Below, one piece after another: positions 20,091 to 32,658 of a stretch of DNA of 64,000 nucleotides. The notes below the pieces were generated by a model. That model worked only from the letters and a program-made list of their open reading frames with translations. It did no database searches and was not told the origin of the DNA. This stretch comes from Pacificispira spongiicola. Its GTDB lineage: Bacteria > Pseudomonadota > Alphaproteobacteria > UBA8366 > Aestuariispiraceae. The position numbers were made by a program, and so were the translations under genes. The stretch is taken from assembly GCF_012926505.1 (NCBI RefSeq), contig NZ_JABBNT010000002.1, positions 682,001-746,000 on the forward strand, given 5' to 3'. Numbering within the stretch: position 1 is the stretch's first letter; each line of letters opens with the position of its first letter.

Positions 20091-20318
20091 CCACGAAATT
20101 CCGCGCGGAACAGACGGTCGCACTGCAACAAAATGTAACACGAGTTGATTTGAGGCCTTGATAAGGCGGTGCTATCCACTCGAACGTACCGAATGTGGCG
20201 CATTTAAAGTTAAATTGCCGCGACGGTGCCGCAAATGGCGATGACGCACATAGCGACAGTGACGCTACGCAGTTTAAGTGACGGTTCACGGTACAAGTTT
20301 CAACGGGGTGGGGTTTAG

Positions 20319-21263
20319 GTGAACAAAATGCTCGACGGTATGAACGACCTTTCCGAATTCGCCGCGCATTCCGTCTCGACGGGGCTGCTTCAACGCACCC
20401 TACAGGCGCCGATCCATTGCAGCGGCATCGGCCTTCATACCGGCGCGGTCATAAACATGACGCTGATCCCGGCCGACCCTAATACCGGCATCCTGTTCCG
20501 CCGCACGGACCTGAAAAACGGTGCCCGCGATATTCCGGCGCGGTTCGACGCGGTCATCGATACCCGGCTGTGCACCACCATCGGCAACGACCATAACGGT
20601 TCCGTCGCGACCATCGAACATCTGATGGCGGCGCTGGCGGGCTGCGGCGTCGACAATGCCGTGGTTGAAATCGACGGTCCGGAAGTGCCCGTCATGGACG
20701 GTAGCTCCGAACCCTTCGTTTTCCTGATCGATTGCGCCGGGGTCGTCGAACAATCCGCCGAACGGTCCGTCGTTCGCGTGAAACGTCCTGTCCGGGTCGA
20801 TCAAGGCGACGGCTTCGCCGCCCTGGAACCGGGCCGCCGCTTCACCATGTCGATGGGCATCGATTTCGACAGCCGCGCCATCGGCCGTCAGGAAATCTTC
20901 CTGGAAGTCAGCGACCTGACGTTCAAGCGCGAACTGTCGCAGGCCCGCACCTTCGGCTTCCTGCATGAAGTCGAGGCGATGCGCGCTGCCGGTCTGGCCC
21001 GTGGCGGCAGCCTGGAGAACGCGGTCGTGATCGACGGCGACACCGTGATGAACAGCGAAGGCCTGCGCTACGAAGACGAATTCGTCCGCCATAAGGCCTT
21101 GGACTGCATCGGCGACCTGTCCCTGGCGGGCGCGCCGATCCTGGGCCATTTCAAGGGCAGCCGGACGGGCCATGGGTTGAACAACCTGTTGCTGCGCGCG
21201 CTGTTCTCCGACAAGGAAAACTACGATCTCGTCCCGACCTCCGAGGTCATGGCCGCGGTCTGA
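20319..21263 (+). CDS. lpxC: UDP-3-O-acyl-GlcNAc deacetylase LpxC
   Basis: This zinc amidase of 314 residues performs the committed step of lipid A synthesis. Motifs include LQRTLQAPIHCSGIGLHTG at the domain start, TIEHLMAALAGCGVDNA with a zinc-binding His, EVPVMDGSSEPF, and the C-terminal HKALDCIGDLSLAG plus GHGLNNLLLRALF with the catalytic His region. The frame starts with GTG at 20319; ATGs at 20328 and 20340 are alternatives, all upstream of the conserved region. Confidence 0.95.
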   Translation: MNKMLDGMNDLSEFAAHSVSTGLLQRTLQAPIHCSGIGLHTGAVINMTLIPADPNTGILFRRTDLKNGARDIPARFDAVIDTRLCTTIGNDHNGSVATIEHLMAALAGCGVDNAVVEIDGPEVPVMDGSSEPFVFLIDCAGVVEQSAERSVVRVKRPVRVDQGDGFAALEPGRRFTMSMGIDFDSRAIGRQEIFLEVSDLTFKRELSQARTFGFLHEVEAMRAAGLARGGSLENAVVIDGDTVMNSEGLRYEDEFVRHKALDCIGDLSLAGAPILGHFKGSRTGHGLNNLLLRALFSDKENYDLVPTSEVMAAV

Positions 21264-21299
21264 TCCTCCCTTTCGGAACGGTTCGAAACGACGTTGCCG

Positions 21300-21332
21300 A
21301 CGCCGCCTCATCAGGGCGGCGTTTGGCGTTTT
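21300..21332 (+). terminator. Probable terminator after lpxC
   Basis: An 8-bp stem ACGCCGCC (21300-21307) / GGCGGCGT (21315-21322) with a 7-base loop is followed by TTGGCGTTTT. The T-run is interrupted, so efficiency is uncertain. Confidence 0.6.
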
Positions 21333-21348
21333 GATCCGCCGACTCGGG

Positions 21349-21357
21349 TGCTATAGT
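21349..21357 (+). promoter_or_regulatory. Candidate extended -10 promoter of bamD
   Basis: The sequence TGCTATAGT combines an extended TGn element with a good -10 hexamer (TATAGT, 21352-21357). A TTGATC lies upstream at 21331. It stands about 60 bases before the bamD start and just after the putative lpxC terminator. Confidence 0.5.
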
Positions 21358-21419
21358 CGCGCACCCGAATGGGTCCGATTTCCATAATCAGGTTCCGATA
21401 CGCTTTGAGAGTCTTCGCG

Positions 21420-22223
21420 ATGTCCCGATCCCTGTTGTTACCTTTCCTGCTTGCCGCCCTTCTCGGCCTCGCCGCTTGTTCGGACGAGGAACCGGAATAT
21501 GTCGAACGCCCCGTGGACGAGCTCTACAACGAGGCGATGGATATGATGGAGGTACGGAACTACGCCGGCGCCGCCGCCGCGTTCGAGGAAGTCGACCGGC
21601 AGCACCCCTATTCCGTATGGGCGACCAAGGCGCAGTTGATGCTGGCCTATGTCTATTACCGCAGCGACGAATATGACGAGGCGATTATCGCGCTCGACCG
21701 CTTCATCGACCTGCATCCCGGTAACCGCGACGTGGCCTATGCCTATTATCTGCGGGCCATTTGCTATTACGAACAAATCGTCGATGTCGGTCGCGACCAG
21801 AAAATCACCCAACTTGCGCTCGACAGTTTGCGCGATGTGACGCGGCGCTTCCCGAATTCGGAATACTCACGCGACGCGAATCTGAAGATCGACCTGACCA
21901 TGGACCATCTGGCCGGTAAGGAAATGCTGATCGGTCGGTTCTATCAGCGTCGCGAAGAGCATCTTGCGGCGATCAATCGCTTCAATGCGGTGATCAAGAA
22001 TTACGAAACCACGACACATGTCCCGGAAGCCTTGCACCGACTGGTCGAAAGCTATTATGCGCTCGGCATCCGGCCGGAGGCGGAACGTACCGCCGCCGTC
22101 CTGGGGTATAACTTCCCGGGCAGCGATTGGTACGCCTATAGCTACGCCCTTCTGGAAGGGAAAAATCTGGACCAACCGGAAGAAGACTCGTGGCTTAGCT
22201 GGACCTGGTCCTGGATATTCTAG
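21420..22223 (+). CDS. bamD: Outer membrane assembly lipoprotein BamD
   Basis: This 267-residue lipoprotein of the BAM complex inserts beta-barrel proteins into the outer membrane. It has a signal peptide ending in the lipobox LAAC (Cys near residue 21), followed by TPR-like repeats (VDELYNEAMDMMEVRNYAGAA; AYVYYRSDEYDEAIIALDRFI; LRAICYYEQI). The ATG at 21420 gives a standard lipoprotein signal; the longer ATG at 21369 would place 17 extra residues before it. Ten bases separate it from recN. Confidence 0.94.
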   Translation: MSRSLLLPFLLAALLGLAACSDEEPEYVERPVDELYNEAMDMMEVRNYAGAAAAFEEVDRQHPYSVWATKAQLMLAYVYYRSDEYDEAIIALDRFIDLHPGNRDVAYAYYLRAICYYEQIVDVGRDQKITQLALDSLRDVTRRFPNSEYSRDANLKIDLTMDHLAGKEMLIGRFYQRREEHLAAINRFNAVIKNYETTTHVPEALHRLVESYYALGIRPEAERTAAVLGYNFPGSDWYAYSYALLEGKNLDQPEEDSWLSWTWSWIF

Positions 22224-22232
22224 ACGACGGAT

Positions 22233-26071
<3,839 letters not shown>

Positions 26072-26072
26072 C

Positions 26073-27347
26073 ATGCTATCCCGTATTTGGGCCGCCATAG
26101 CCGGCGTAGGTCTGGTCATCTGTGCGACGACTGCCGGGCCGCATTCCGCCGCCGCCGGAGACCACGGCTGGACCGTCCTGGAATATGGCGAGGACGGAAC
26201 CGCCGTCCGCTCCCGGCAGAGCGACCCGACCCAGAACGATAAGCCCATCGGCTTTTCCGATCCCAACAGCCGCGCCGTCGAATCCGATCAGGTCCTTGTC
26301 GTCGATCCGACGGAAGAAGACCTGACGCAGCTTTCCACCGCCGGGTTTCGTGTCATCGCGAAAAACCGACTGGACGGCTTGGGCATGACCCTGGTCGAAC
26401 TGACAATTCCCCGCGACTACGACCTCGCGGAGGCGTTGCGGGTTCTGGCGCGGGACTTTCCGAACCTGATCGTCGGCGCCAACGACCTGTTGGATATGTC
26501 GTCCGGCCCGCAAGTGGCGCAGGCTTCCGGGTCGACGGATTTCACTCGAAGCCTGTCCGGCTGGGGCGAAGTTCCGGAAAGCTGTGGCCAGGGGATCGTC
26601 TTGGGGCAGATCGACGGATTCGTCGATACCGACCATCCCGCGCTGCGCGGCAAGCGGCTGGTCTATGGCAGCTTCATCAAGGAAGGTCGCCTGCCCGCGG
26701 CGGGGGATCACGGGACCGCGGTCGCGATCATGCTGATCGGTCGCTCCACCGACGGCCGTCCCGGCGGCCTGTTGCCCGGTGCGCGGCTATACGCCGCCAA
26801 TATTTTCGAACGTCGCGACGGGCGGGAGGCCGGGAATCTGGCCGCCCTGGTCCGCGCCATCGACTGGCTGGTGCAGAACCATGTGAAGGTCGCCAATCTG
26901 TCCATCGCCGGACATGACAGTGTCATCATGCAGATCGCCGTGAAACGGTCGATCGAGAAAGGGCTGCTGCTGGTCGCCGCCGCCGGGAATAACGGCCCTT
27001 ACGCCCCGCCCGTCTGGCCCGCCGCGCATCCCGACGTCTTCGCCGTGACGGCGGTCGACAGCAACATGCATCAATATCGGAACGCCAATAACGGCGACTA
27101 TATAGACTTCGCCGCGCCCGGCGTGAACGTGCCGACGCAAACCCCGCACGGACCGATGGCGCAAAGCGGCACCAGTTTCGCCGCGCCCTTCGTCACCGCC
27201 ATGGTCGCGCTACATCTGCAAATCGGGTTCGAAGCGAAAGCCGATTTGATCCGGCGCAGCCTGCAACGCTACAGCACGGATCTGGGAACGACGGGCAAGG
27301 ACGCGAATTTCGGTTGGGGGCTGGTGCGTCTTCGGCCCAAATGCTGA
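26073..27347 (+). CDS. Secreted S8 (subtilisin-type) serine protease
   Basis: This 424-residue protein has an N-terminal signal peptide (about residues 1-28, ending AAAG) and a region of roughly 140 residues that may be an inhibitory prodomain. The subtilase catalytic domain has Asp181 (GQIDGFVDTDHP), His213 (GDHGTAVA), the oxyanion Asn306 (AAAGNNGP) and Ser368 (SGTSFAAPF). The protein should act in the periplasm or outside the cell; the substrate is unknown. It begins one base after ligA and is probably cotranscribed with it, an unusual pairing with no obvious functional link. Confidence 0.88.
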   Translation: MLSRIWAAIAGVGLVICATTAGPHSAAAGDHGWTVLEYGEDGTAVRSRQSDPTQNDKPIGFSDPNSRAVESDQVLVVDPTEEDLTQLSTAGFRVIAKNRLDGLGMTLVELTIPRDYDLAEALRVLARDFPNLIVGANDLLDMSSGPQVAQASGSTDFTRSLSGWGEVPESCGQGIVLGQIDGFVDTDHPALRGKRLVYGSFIKEGRLPAAGDHGTAVAIMLIGRSTDGRPGGLLPGARLYAANIFERRDGREAGNLAALVRAIDWLVQNHVKVANLSIAGHDSVIMQIAVKRSIEKGLLLVAAAGNNGPYAPPVWPAAHPDVFAVTAVDSNMHQYRNANNGDYIDFAAPGVNVPTQTPHGPMAQSGTSFAAPFVTAMVALHLQIGFEAKADLIRRSLQRYSTDLGTTGKDANFGWGLVRLRPKC

Positions 27348-27366
27348 CCCAAGTATCGAAACGCAA

Positions 27367-27388
27367 CGGGGGGCGCGAAGGCCCCCCG
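27367..27388. terminator. GC-rich hairpin between convergent genes
   Basis: An 8-bp perfect stem CGGGGGGC (27367-27374) / GCCCCCCG (27381-27388) with loop GCGAAG sits between the protease gene (plus) and gapR (minus). There is no long T-run on either side, so it is a likely but imperfect bidirectional terminator. Confidence 0.55.
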
Positions 27389-27414
27389 AAACAATGACCG
27401 TCTAACCGATCCGC

Positions 27415-27699
27415 TTACATGCCCAGCGCCGCCATATAGGTTTCGAGCAGCGCGTCTTCTTCCGCGCGGTCGTCCGGGTCCTTTTTGCGGATCGCGATGA
27501 TCTTGCGCATGGTTTTCACATCGAAGCCTTGGCCCTTGGCTTCGGAGAAGATTTCCTTGATATCTTCCGCCAGCGCTTTCTTTTCTTCCTCCAGACGCTC
27601 GACGCGTTCGATGAAGGAGCGAAGACGGGCGCCGGTCGCCGTGTCGGTCGTGTTGGTTTCCGTGTCGGAATTGCTGGGGAAAGAAGCGATGTCGGCCAT
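27415..27699 (-). CDS. gapR: GapR family nucleoid-associated protein (DUF2312)
   Basis: This 94-residue protein has a disordered Thr-rich N-terminus, then a conserved coiled-coil helix ([21 protein letters not shown]) and the GapR core [22 protein letters not shown] followed by the RKKD motif. In Caulobacter GapR clamps overtwisted DNA ahead of forks and polymerases and is needed for replication and division. It is a single-gene unit with a good promoter upstream (27751-27779) and diverges from hemN. Confidence 0.93.
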   Translation of the reverse strand: MADIASFPSNSDTETNTTDTATGARLRSFIERVERLEEEKKALAEDIKEIFSEAKGQGFDVKTMRKIIAIRKKDPDDRAEEDALLETYMAALGM

Positions 27700-27750
27700 G
27701 GTCTCCGGGGCTCCTGTGCAGGGCGGTTTGTCGCGGGATTGTTTCGCCGG

Positions 27751-27779
27751 ACTCTAGCCGTCCCCTGCCCGTCCTTCAA
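27751..27779 (-). promoter_or_regulatory. Candidate gapR promoter
   Basis: On the minus strand TTGAAG (27779-27774) and TAGAGT (27756-27751) are separated by 17 bases, a good vegetative promoter layout about 52 bases upstream of the gapR ATG. Confidence 0.55.
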
Positions 27780-27823
27780 GCCACCAGTCCGCCGCTATGG
27801 CAGTATCGGTTATTCAGAGGCCT

Positions 27824-27837
27824 TTGATGCGGATCAA
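27824..27837 (+). promoter_or_regulatory. FNR/FixK-type operator upstream of hemN
   Basis: The sequence TTGAT-GCGG-ATCAA is a perfect match to the FNR/Anr/FixK consensus. Its centre (27830.5) lies 41.5 bases before the ATG at 27872, so a class II FNR start site would fall at or next to the start codon. Low-oxygen activation of hemN-type genes by this family is well known. Confidence 0.8.
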
Positions 27838-27871
27838 TGCCGGACGGGCCCGTTTTCCGTATTTCAGGGCC

Positions 27872-29221
27872 ATGACACAGGACCTTCTGAAACGATATGG
27901 CGGCGCGGTTCCGCGCTATACCAGCTATCCCACGGCCCCACATTTTTCGGATGCCGTGACGGAAACCGACTATCGCGACCGGCTTTCTCACCTGCCGTCG
28001 GGCGAGCCCGTTTCGCTGTATCTGCATGTTCCCTATTGCGATACGCTGTGCTGGTTTTGCGGTTGCCACACCAAGATCACGCGGGTCTATAAGCCGGTTC
28101 AAAGCTATGTCGACACGGCCATCGCGGAACTACGCCTGTTGGCCGATGCGGCGGGCAACCGACTGAAGCTGGGGCATCTTCACTGGGGCGGCGGGTCGCC
28201 GACCCTGATGCGACCGGAAGAAATCCTTCGTCTGGCCGAAGCGACGAAGGGCGTTCTCCCGCATGCCCCGGATTTCGAATTCGCGGTGGAAATCGACCCG
28301 CGCGAAACCGGTCCGGATCGGATCGCGGCCTTGGCGGAATCCGGCCTGACACGCGCGAGCATCGGCATTCAGGATTTCGACCCGGAGGTCCAGAAAGCCA
28401 TCAATCGCATGCAGAGCTATGAGGAAACCGCGCGGACCGTTCAGGACCTGCGGCGGTTCGGTGTGCATGCGCTCAACCTCGATCTCATGTACGGACTGCC
28501 GTACCAAACGCAGGAACGGACGCTTGAGACGATCCGCACGGCATTGTGGCTGCGTCCGGGGCGGGTTGCGCTGTTCGGCTATGCCCATGTGCCGTGGATG
28601 AAGACTCATATGCGCATGATCCCGGAAGAAGCGCTGCCCGGGCCTGAAGAACGTCTGGAAACGGCGGAAGCCGCGGCGGAACTGCTTGTATCCGCCGGGT
28701 ATCGGCGCATCGGGTTGGACCATTTTGCCCTGCCGGAGGATTCGCTGTCCGTCGCTCAGGACAACGGCACGCTGCGCCGGAACTTCCAGGGCTATACGAC
28801 AGATCAGGCAGATACGCTGCTCGCCGTCGGCGCCAGCGGGATCGGTCGCTTGCCGGACATGTTCGTGCAGAACGAACCGTCGCTGCAAACCTATGCCCGG
28901 CAAGTCTCGGGCGGTATCCTGCCGATTGCGAAAGGCGTGGTGCTCAGTGCCGACGATCGCCTACGCGCCGCCGTCATCGAACGGTTGATGTGCGACTTCG
29001 CGGTAGACCTGAACATGCTAATCGCGTCCCACGGCGCATCGGCGGATTGTCTTGCCGATGCCGATGGGATGCTGAGCCGGATGGAAGACGACGGTCTGCT
29101 GACCCGGTCTCATGGTAAACTGACCCTGACGACCGACGGTCGCCCCTACGTCCGACAGGTCGCCGCCTGTTTCGACAGTTACTTCCGGGGCGGCGCAGCG
29201 CGTCATTCCAGCGCCGTCTGA
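27872..29221 (+). CDS. hemN: Oxygen-independent coproporphyrinogen III oxidase HemN
   Basis: This radical-SAM enzyme of 449 residues decarboxylates coproporphyrinogen III to protoporphyrinogen IX without oxygen. The cluster motif YCDTLCWFCGC places cysteines at 56, 60, 63 and 65, matching the C-x3-C-x2-C-x-C pattern of genuine HemN. Also seen are RYTSYPTAPHF, HWGGGSPTLM, IGIQDFDPEVQKAINR and the C-terminal HemN domain. The frame opens at 27797, but that start would put the FNR operator inside the gene, so the ATG at 27872 (weak AGGG before it) is preferred. It converges on the M16 protease genes with a 9-base gap. Confidence 0.93.
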   Translation: MTQDLLKRYGGAVPRYTSYPTAPHFSDAVTETDYRDRLSHLPSGEPVSLYLHVPYCDTLCWFCGCHTKITRVYKPVQSYVDTAIAELRLLADAAGNRLKLGHLHWGGGSPTLMRPEEILRLAEATKGVLPHAPDFEFAVEIDPRETGPDRIAALAESGLTRASIGIQDFDPEVQKAINRMQSYEETARTVQDLRRFGVHALNLDLMYGLPYQTQERTLETIRTALWLRPGRVALFGYAHVPWMKTHMRMIPEEALPGPEERLETAEAAAELLVSAGYRRIGLDHFALPEDSLSVAQDNGTLRRNFQGYTTDQADTLLAVGASGIGRLPDMFVQNEPSLQTYARQVSGGILPIAKGVVLSADDRLRAAVIERLMCDFAVDLNMLIASHGASADCLADADGMLSRMEDDGLLTRSHGKLTLTTDGRPYVRQVAACFDSYFRGGAARHSSAV

Positions 29222-29230
29222 CTGTCCGTC

Positions 29231-30541
29231 TTACAGACCGGCGGGACGCCCAGCGATCACGAACAGCAACCCGTCCGGGTCCAGCAGTTCGGCCGCAAGC
29301 GCATTCACGTCCTCCGCCGTCACGGATTCGATCCGCTCGTTTCGGGTTTCGAAATAGTCGATGGGGAAGCCATAGACCTGCATCGCCACCAACTGATCGG
29401 CAATCCGCGACGAATTGGTGAAACGCAGCGGGAAGGACCCGGTCAAATAGGTCTTCGCGTCGTCGATCCTATCGATGGACAGCCCTTCCTCTTTCACCTT
29501 GCGGAAGGCATCCCGGATCAGCGACACAACCTCCCCCACCGTTTCATTCGCCGTCCCGGCGCCACCGCGCAACAGTGCCGCATGATCCATCGGATGCAGG
29601 AAGGAATAGACGGAATAGACCAGCCCGCGTTCCACGCGTATCTCATCGGTCAACAGCGATCCGAACCCGCCACCGCCCAGCGCATGATTCAAAACCATGG
29701 CGGTATAGTAACGCGGATCGTCCAGCGCGATGCCTTTCTGCGCGAACAGGACCGTGCTTTGCGGAACATCCATGTCCACAACCTTGATCCCCGGCGGCAC
29801 GGCCCCGTCGAAATCCGGCGTCGCATCGGTTTCGCCGCGATCCGGCAGGCCACCGAAAGCGCTGTCCAGGATCGGCCCCAATTCTTCCGGCGTTATCGAC
29901 CCGACGACGCCGATGAACAGGCGATCCTTGGTCAGTACAGCGCGGCGAAAGGCTTGTAGGTCGTTCACCGTGACAGCGGCAAGACTGTCTTCCGTCCCTT
30001 CCGTGGGACGGGCATAGTCATGACCGTCAAAGATCGTTTCGAACATCAGTTCGCCGGCGCGCGACGACGGGTCGGTTTGTTGCCCCCGCAAGGACGTGGT
30101 CATCTGCGCGCGGATACGGTTCACCGGCTCTTCATCGAAACGCGGTTCGGTCAGGGACAGGCGCAACAGATCGACCGCCTTATCGCGGTATCGGTTCAAC
30201 GTGTAGACGCTGCCGGAGAAACTATCCCGACCGGCACTGAACCCCAGGGAAATCGATTGGTCGGCCAATTCCTTGCGAAAGGCCATGCTGTCATAAGGCC
30301 CGGCCCCTTCGTCCATCGTCGCGGCCAGCAGTTGCGCGGTCCCTTCCCGGCCCATCGGATCGTGGCCGGCCCCGCCGCCCTTGAACTCGAACTGGATGGC
30401 CGTCACCGGGACTGTTTCGTCGCGGACCAGCCATGCGGTCAGACCGCGCGGACTGACGACCTTTTCCACGTTGACTTCGGCCAGCGCCGGTCCGGCCCAA
30501 ACCAGGATCAGCGCGATCAGCAGATATCGGATCGGTTTCAC
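29231..30541 (-). CDS. M16 family peptidase-like subunit, zinc site absent
   Basis: This 436-residue protein has a signal peptide (about 1-21, ending ALAE) and two M16 half-domains. Where active members have HxxEH, it reads MGREGTAQLLAATMDEG, so the zinc-binding residues are missing and it is probably the non-catalytic partner. The later R/Y-containing segment (DEIRVERGLVYSVYSFLHP) that contacts substrate is kept. The start overlaps the stop of the active M16 gene by four bases, which suggests a heterodimer like mitochondrial processing peptidase or other bacterial PqqL/M16B pairs. Confidence 0.88.
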   Translation of the reverse strand: MKPIRYLLIALILVWAGPALAEVNVEKVVSPRGLTAWLVRDETVPVTAIQFEFKGGGAGHDPMGREGTAQLLAATMDEGAGPYDSMAFRKELADQSISLGFSAGRDSFSGSVYTLNRYRDKAVDLLRLSLTEPRFDEEPVNRIRAQMTTSLRGQQTDPSSRAGELMFETIFDGHDYARPTEGTEDSLAAVTVNDLQAFRRAVLTKDRLFIGVVGSITPEELGPILDSAFGGLPDRGETDATPDFDGAVPPGIKVVDMDVPQSTVLFAQKGIALDDPRYYTAMVLNHALGGGGFGSLLTDEIRVERGLVYSVYSFLHPMDHAALLRGGAGTANETVGEVVSLIRDAFRKVKEEGLSIDRIDDAKTYLTGSFPLRFTNSSRIADQLVAMQVYGFPIDYFETRNERIESVTAEDVNALAAELLDPDGLLFVIAGRPAGL

Positions 30542-31917
30542 GATTTGGGCGCCTCCGCTTCGGGTTTCGGCAGCAGACGGGTTTCCACCTCGCCGGGATC
30601 GGAAAAGATCTTATGTGCCGCGTCATTCACCGCCTCGACCGTCACCGCGCCGATCCGGTCCGGCCAGGATTCGACATCGTCCACCGTCATGCCGATGGCC
30701 AGGGACGACCCCAGCGTCCGCGCCGGGCCGCTGAGGCTATCCATCGCGGTCGCGGCGGCGTCCTGGAGACGAACGATCGCCCGCTCGACCGCATCCTTAC
30801 CGATACCATCGCGCAGAATCGTCTCGATTTCCTGCCGAAGGGCGGTTTCCGCCTCATCCGGCGATACGCCGTCCTTGGGGGTAATATAGAAACCGAAGGA
30901 GCTTGGCCCCCGGTTGCTGCCGTCATACCAAGCCCCGGCGGACACCGCCAAACCCCGGTCGATCACAAGACGCCGATAAAGGATACCCGTCGGCCCGCCG
31001 CCGACGATCTGCGAGAGGACCTGCAGGGCGTATCGTTCGGAAGCGGCATCCGGATCGTTCCGGCTCTCCGCCCAACCCGGCGCCTGCTTGCGGATCGACA
31101 GGCTGGGCGTCGTAACGCGTGGATCGGCATAACTGACGACCGCCTGGGTCAGCAACGGCGGTTCCGTTTCGACGGGCCTGTCGGGCAGGTCGCGGGCGGG
31201 GATCGGGCCGTAGATGCGCTTCGCCATATCGAACACATCCGGCGCCGCTACATCGCCGGACACGACCAGGATCGCGTTGTTCGGGGCGTAAAAGCGGCGA
31301 TAGAAAGCCTGCGCGTCTTCCAGCGTCAGGGCTTCGATCTCATGCCGCCAGCCGATCACCGGAATGGCATAGGGATGATTTCGGTAGAACGCGGACCCGG
31401 CCTGTTCCGACAGGATCGATCCCGGCTCGTTATCGATGCGCATGCTGCGCTCTTCCAGGATCACTTTCTTTTCTGGCTCGAAATGGGTCGCGTCGATGTC
31501 CAGATTGGCCATGCGGTCCGCTTCCAGCGTCATGACCAATTCCAGACGGTCGCTGGCGACGGATTGGAAATACGCCGTGTAGTCCTGAGACGTGAAGGCG
31601 TTTTCCTCCCCGCCGTTGCGAGACAGGATGGCCGAAAACTCCCCCGCCGGATGGCTTGGCGTGCCTTTGAACATCAGATGTTCCAGGAAATGCGCCAGAC
31701 CGGACTTGCCCGGCGGTTCGTCCATCGCCCCGACCTTGTACCAGACCATCTGCGTGACGACGGGCGCGCGGTGGTTTTCCACGACCACGACCTGCAACCC
31801 ATTGTCCAATACGGTCTGTTTGGCGTCGAAGACCTTCGCTTGAACGGCGGCCGGACCAATGGCGATGGGCAGGACGAACAGAAGGCCCATCAGGGCGACC
31901 CGTTGGAAGCTGGACAT
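30538..31917 (-). CDS. M16 family zinc metallopeptidase, catalytic subunit
   Basis: This 459-residue protein has a signal peptide (about 1-27, ending VQA) and the inverted zinc motif HFLEH at residues 76-80 in GLAHFLEHLMFKGT, with the distal Glu expected in the following LELVMTLEADRM segment. It should cleave peptides in the periplasm. The ATG at 31917 follows GAGGAG at good spacing and is preferred to the longer frame at 31953. It is the first gene of a two-gene operon with an inactive homologue. Confidence 0.92.
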   Translation of the reverse strand: MSSFQRVALMGLLFVLPIAIGPAAVQAKVFDAKQTVLDNGLQVVVVENHRAPVVTQMVWYKVGAMDEPPGKSGLAHFLEHLMFKGTPSHPAGEFSAILSRNGGEENAFTSQDYTAYFQSVASDRLELVMTLEADRMANLDIDATHFEPEKKVILEERSMRIDNEPGSILSEQAGSAFYRNHPYAIPVIGWRHEIEALTLEDAQAFYRRFYAPNNAILVVSGDVAAPDVFDMAKRIYGPIPARDLPDRPVETEPPLLTQAVVSYADPRVTTPSLSIRKQAPGWAESRNDPDAASERYALQVLSQIVGGGPTGILYRRLVIDRGLAVSAGAWYDGSNRGPSSFGFYITPKDGVSPDEAETALRQEIETILRDGIGKDAVERAIVRLQDAAATAMDSLSGPARTLGSSLAIGMTVDDVESWPDRIGAVTVEAVNDAAHKIFSDPGEVETRLLPKPEAEAPKS

Positions 31918-32000
31918 GCATTCTCCTCTCGATCTTACAGGAGAGATAGGCAATCGAACCGGATCATGCCACCCGTCGCACGGATAATTGATCGCCTAAA

Positions 32001-32027
32001 CAAAAACCCCTCTCGGGGGGAGAGGGG
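32001..32027 (-). terminator. Terminator of the DUF3035 lipoprotein gene
   Basis: On the minus strand an 8-bp stem CCCCTCTC/GAGAGGGG (plus coordinates 32007-32014 and 32020-32027) with a 5-base loop is followed by TTTTTG, giving a typical intrinsic terminator. It separates the lipoprotein gene from the M16 pair. Confidence 0.85.
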
Positions 32028-32055
32028 CTTCAGGTCGCCATCACTTAAAAGGAGC

Positions 32056-32658
32056 CTAGAAGGGCCATTCGAAAAAAGACTTCTCGCCTTCACGCGTGAT
32101 GATCGGCGTCTGTCCTTCGGTCACCGGTTGCCCCAGGGCCGCATTGCTCTGAATGCGGCGGGATTCTTCCTCGGCATCGATGATATCGCCTGTTTCGGGC
32201 TTGTCCTTCCAGAACACCAGATCATCGACGAAGGAGTCTTGTTCCGCCGCCAGCGCCGCCGTTTCCTGATCGACGATGCGCCGGATATTCGGATCGGCAT
32301 CGATCGCGCCGGTCCGATCCAGCAAGGCCAAATCACCCGTCGTCGCGCCCTCGGCCCGTAACCGCGCTTCTTCTTCCTGCCGCCGTTGGACGGCTTCCGC
32401 GCCGAAAAGGGCCCGTTGCGCGTCCAATTGCGGTTGAAGGTCTTGGTTGCGTTGCCCGTTCGGATCCGGTGGACGCAGGCCGTAATTCGGCGGCAGCGTC
32501 AGCGGGGCGCGGGATACGACGGCGAATTCGTCCGGCGTTTGCTTTTCCAGTCCCAGAAACGATCCGGATTCCGAACCAGAACATGCGGACAAGACCGCCC
32601 CGCACAGCATGGCGACGAAAAGCGTTCTTCCCAGATTTTTTTGGCGCGACACCGACAT
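32056..32658 (-). CDS. DUF3035 lipoprotein (BamF-like)
   Basis: This protein of about 200 residues has a signal peptide and the lipobox LSAC. The conserved TPDEFAVVSRAPLTLPPNYGLRPP motif directly after the lipidated Cys region is the hallmark of the alphaproteobacterial DUF3035 family, described as a BAM-complex accessory lipoprotein (BamF). The rest is Glu/Arg-rich, low in conservation, and ends in GEKSFFEWPF. The ATG at 32658 is taken; a GTG four codons upstream (32670) is possible. It is followed downstream by the M16 protease pair, and the lspA gene that would help mature it lies just upstream on the same strand. Confidence 0.85.
   Translation of the reverse strand: MSVSRQKNLGRTLFVAMLCGAVLSACSGSESGSFLGLEKQTPDEFAVVSRAPLTLPPNYGLRPPDPNGQRNQDLQPQLDAQRALFGAEAVQRRQEEEARLRAEGATTGDLALLDRTGAIDADPNIRRIVDQETAALAAEQDSFVDDLVFWKDKPETGDIIDAEEESRRIQSNAALGQPVTEGQTPIITREGEKSFFEWPF

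Noticed and set aside
20032-20289. Minus-strand ORF of 85 codons between ftsZ and lpxC
   Set aside because: It covers the ftsZ terminator hairpin and has no ribosome binding site or known domain.
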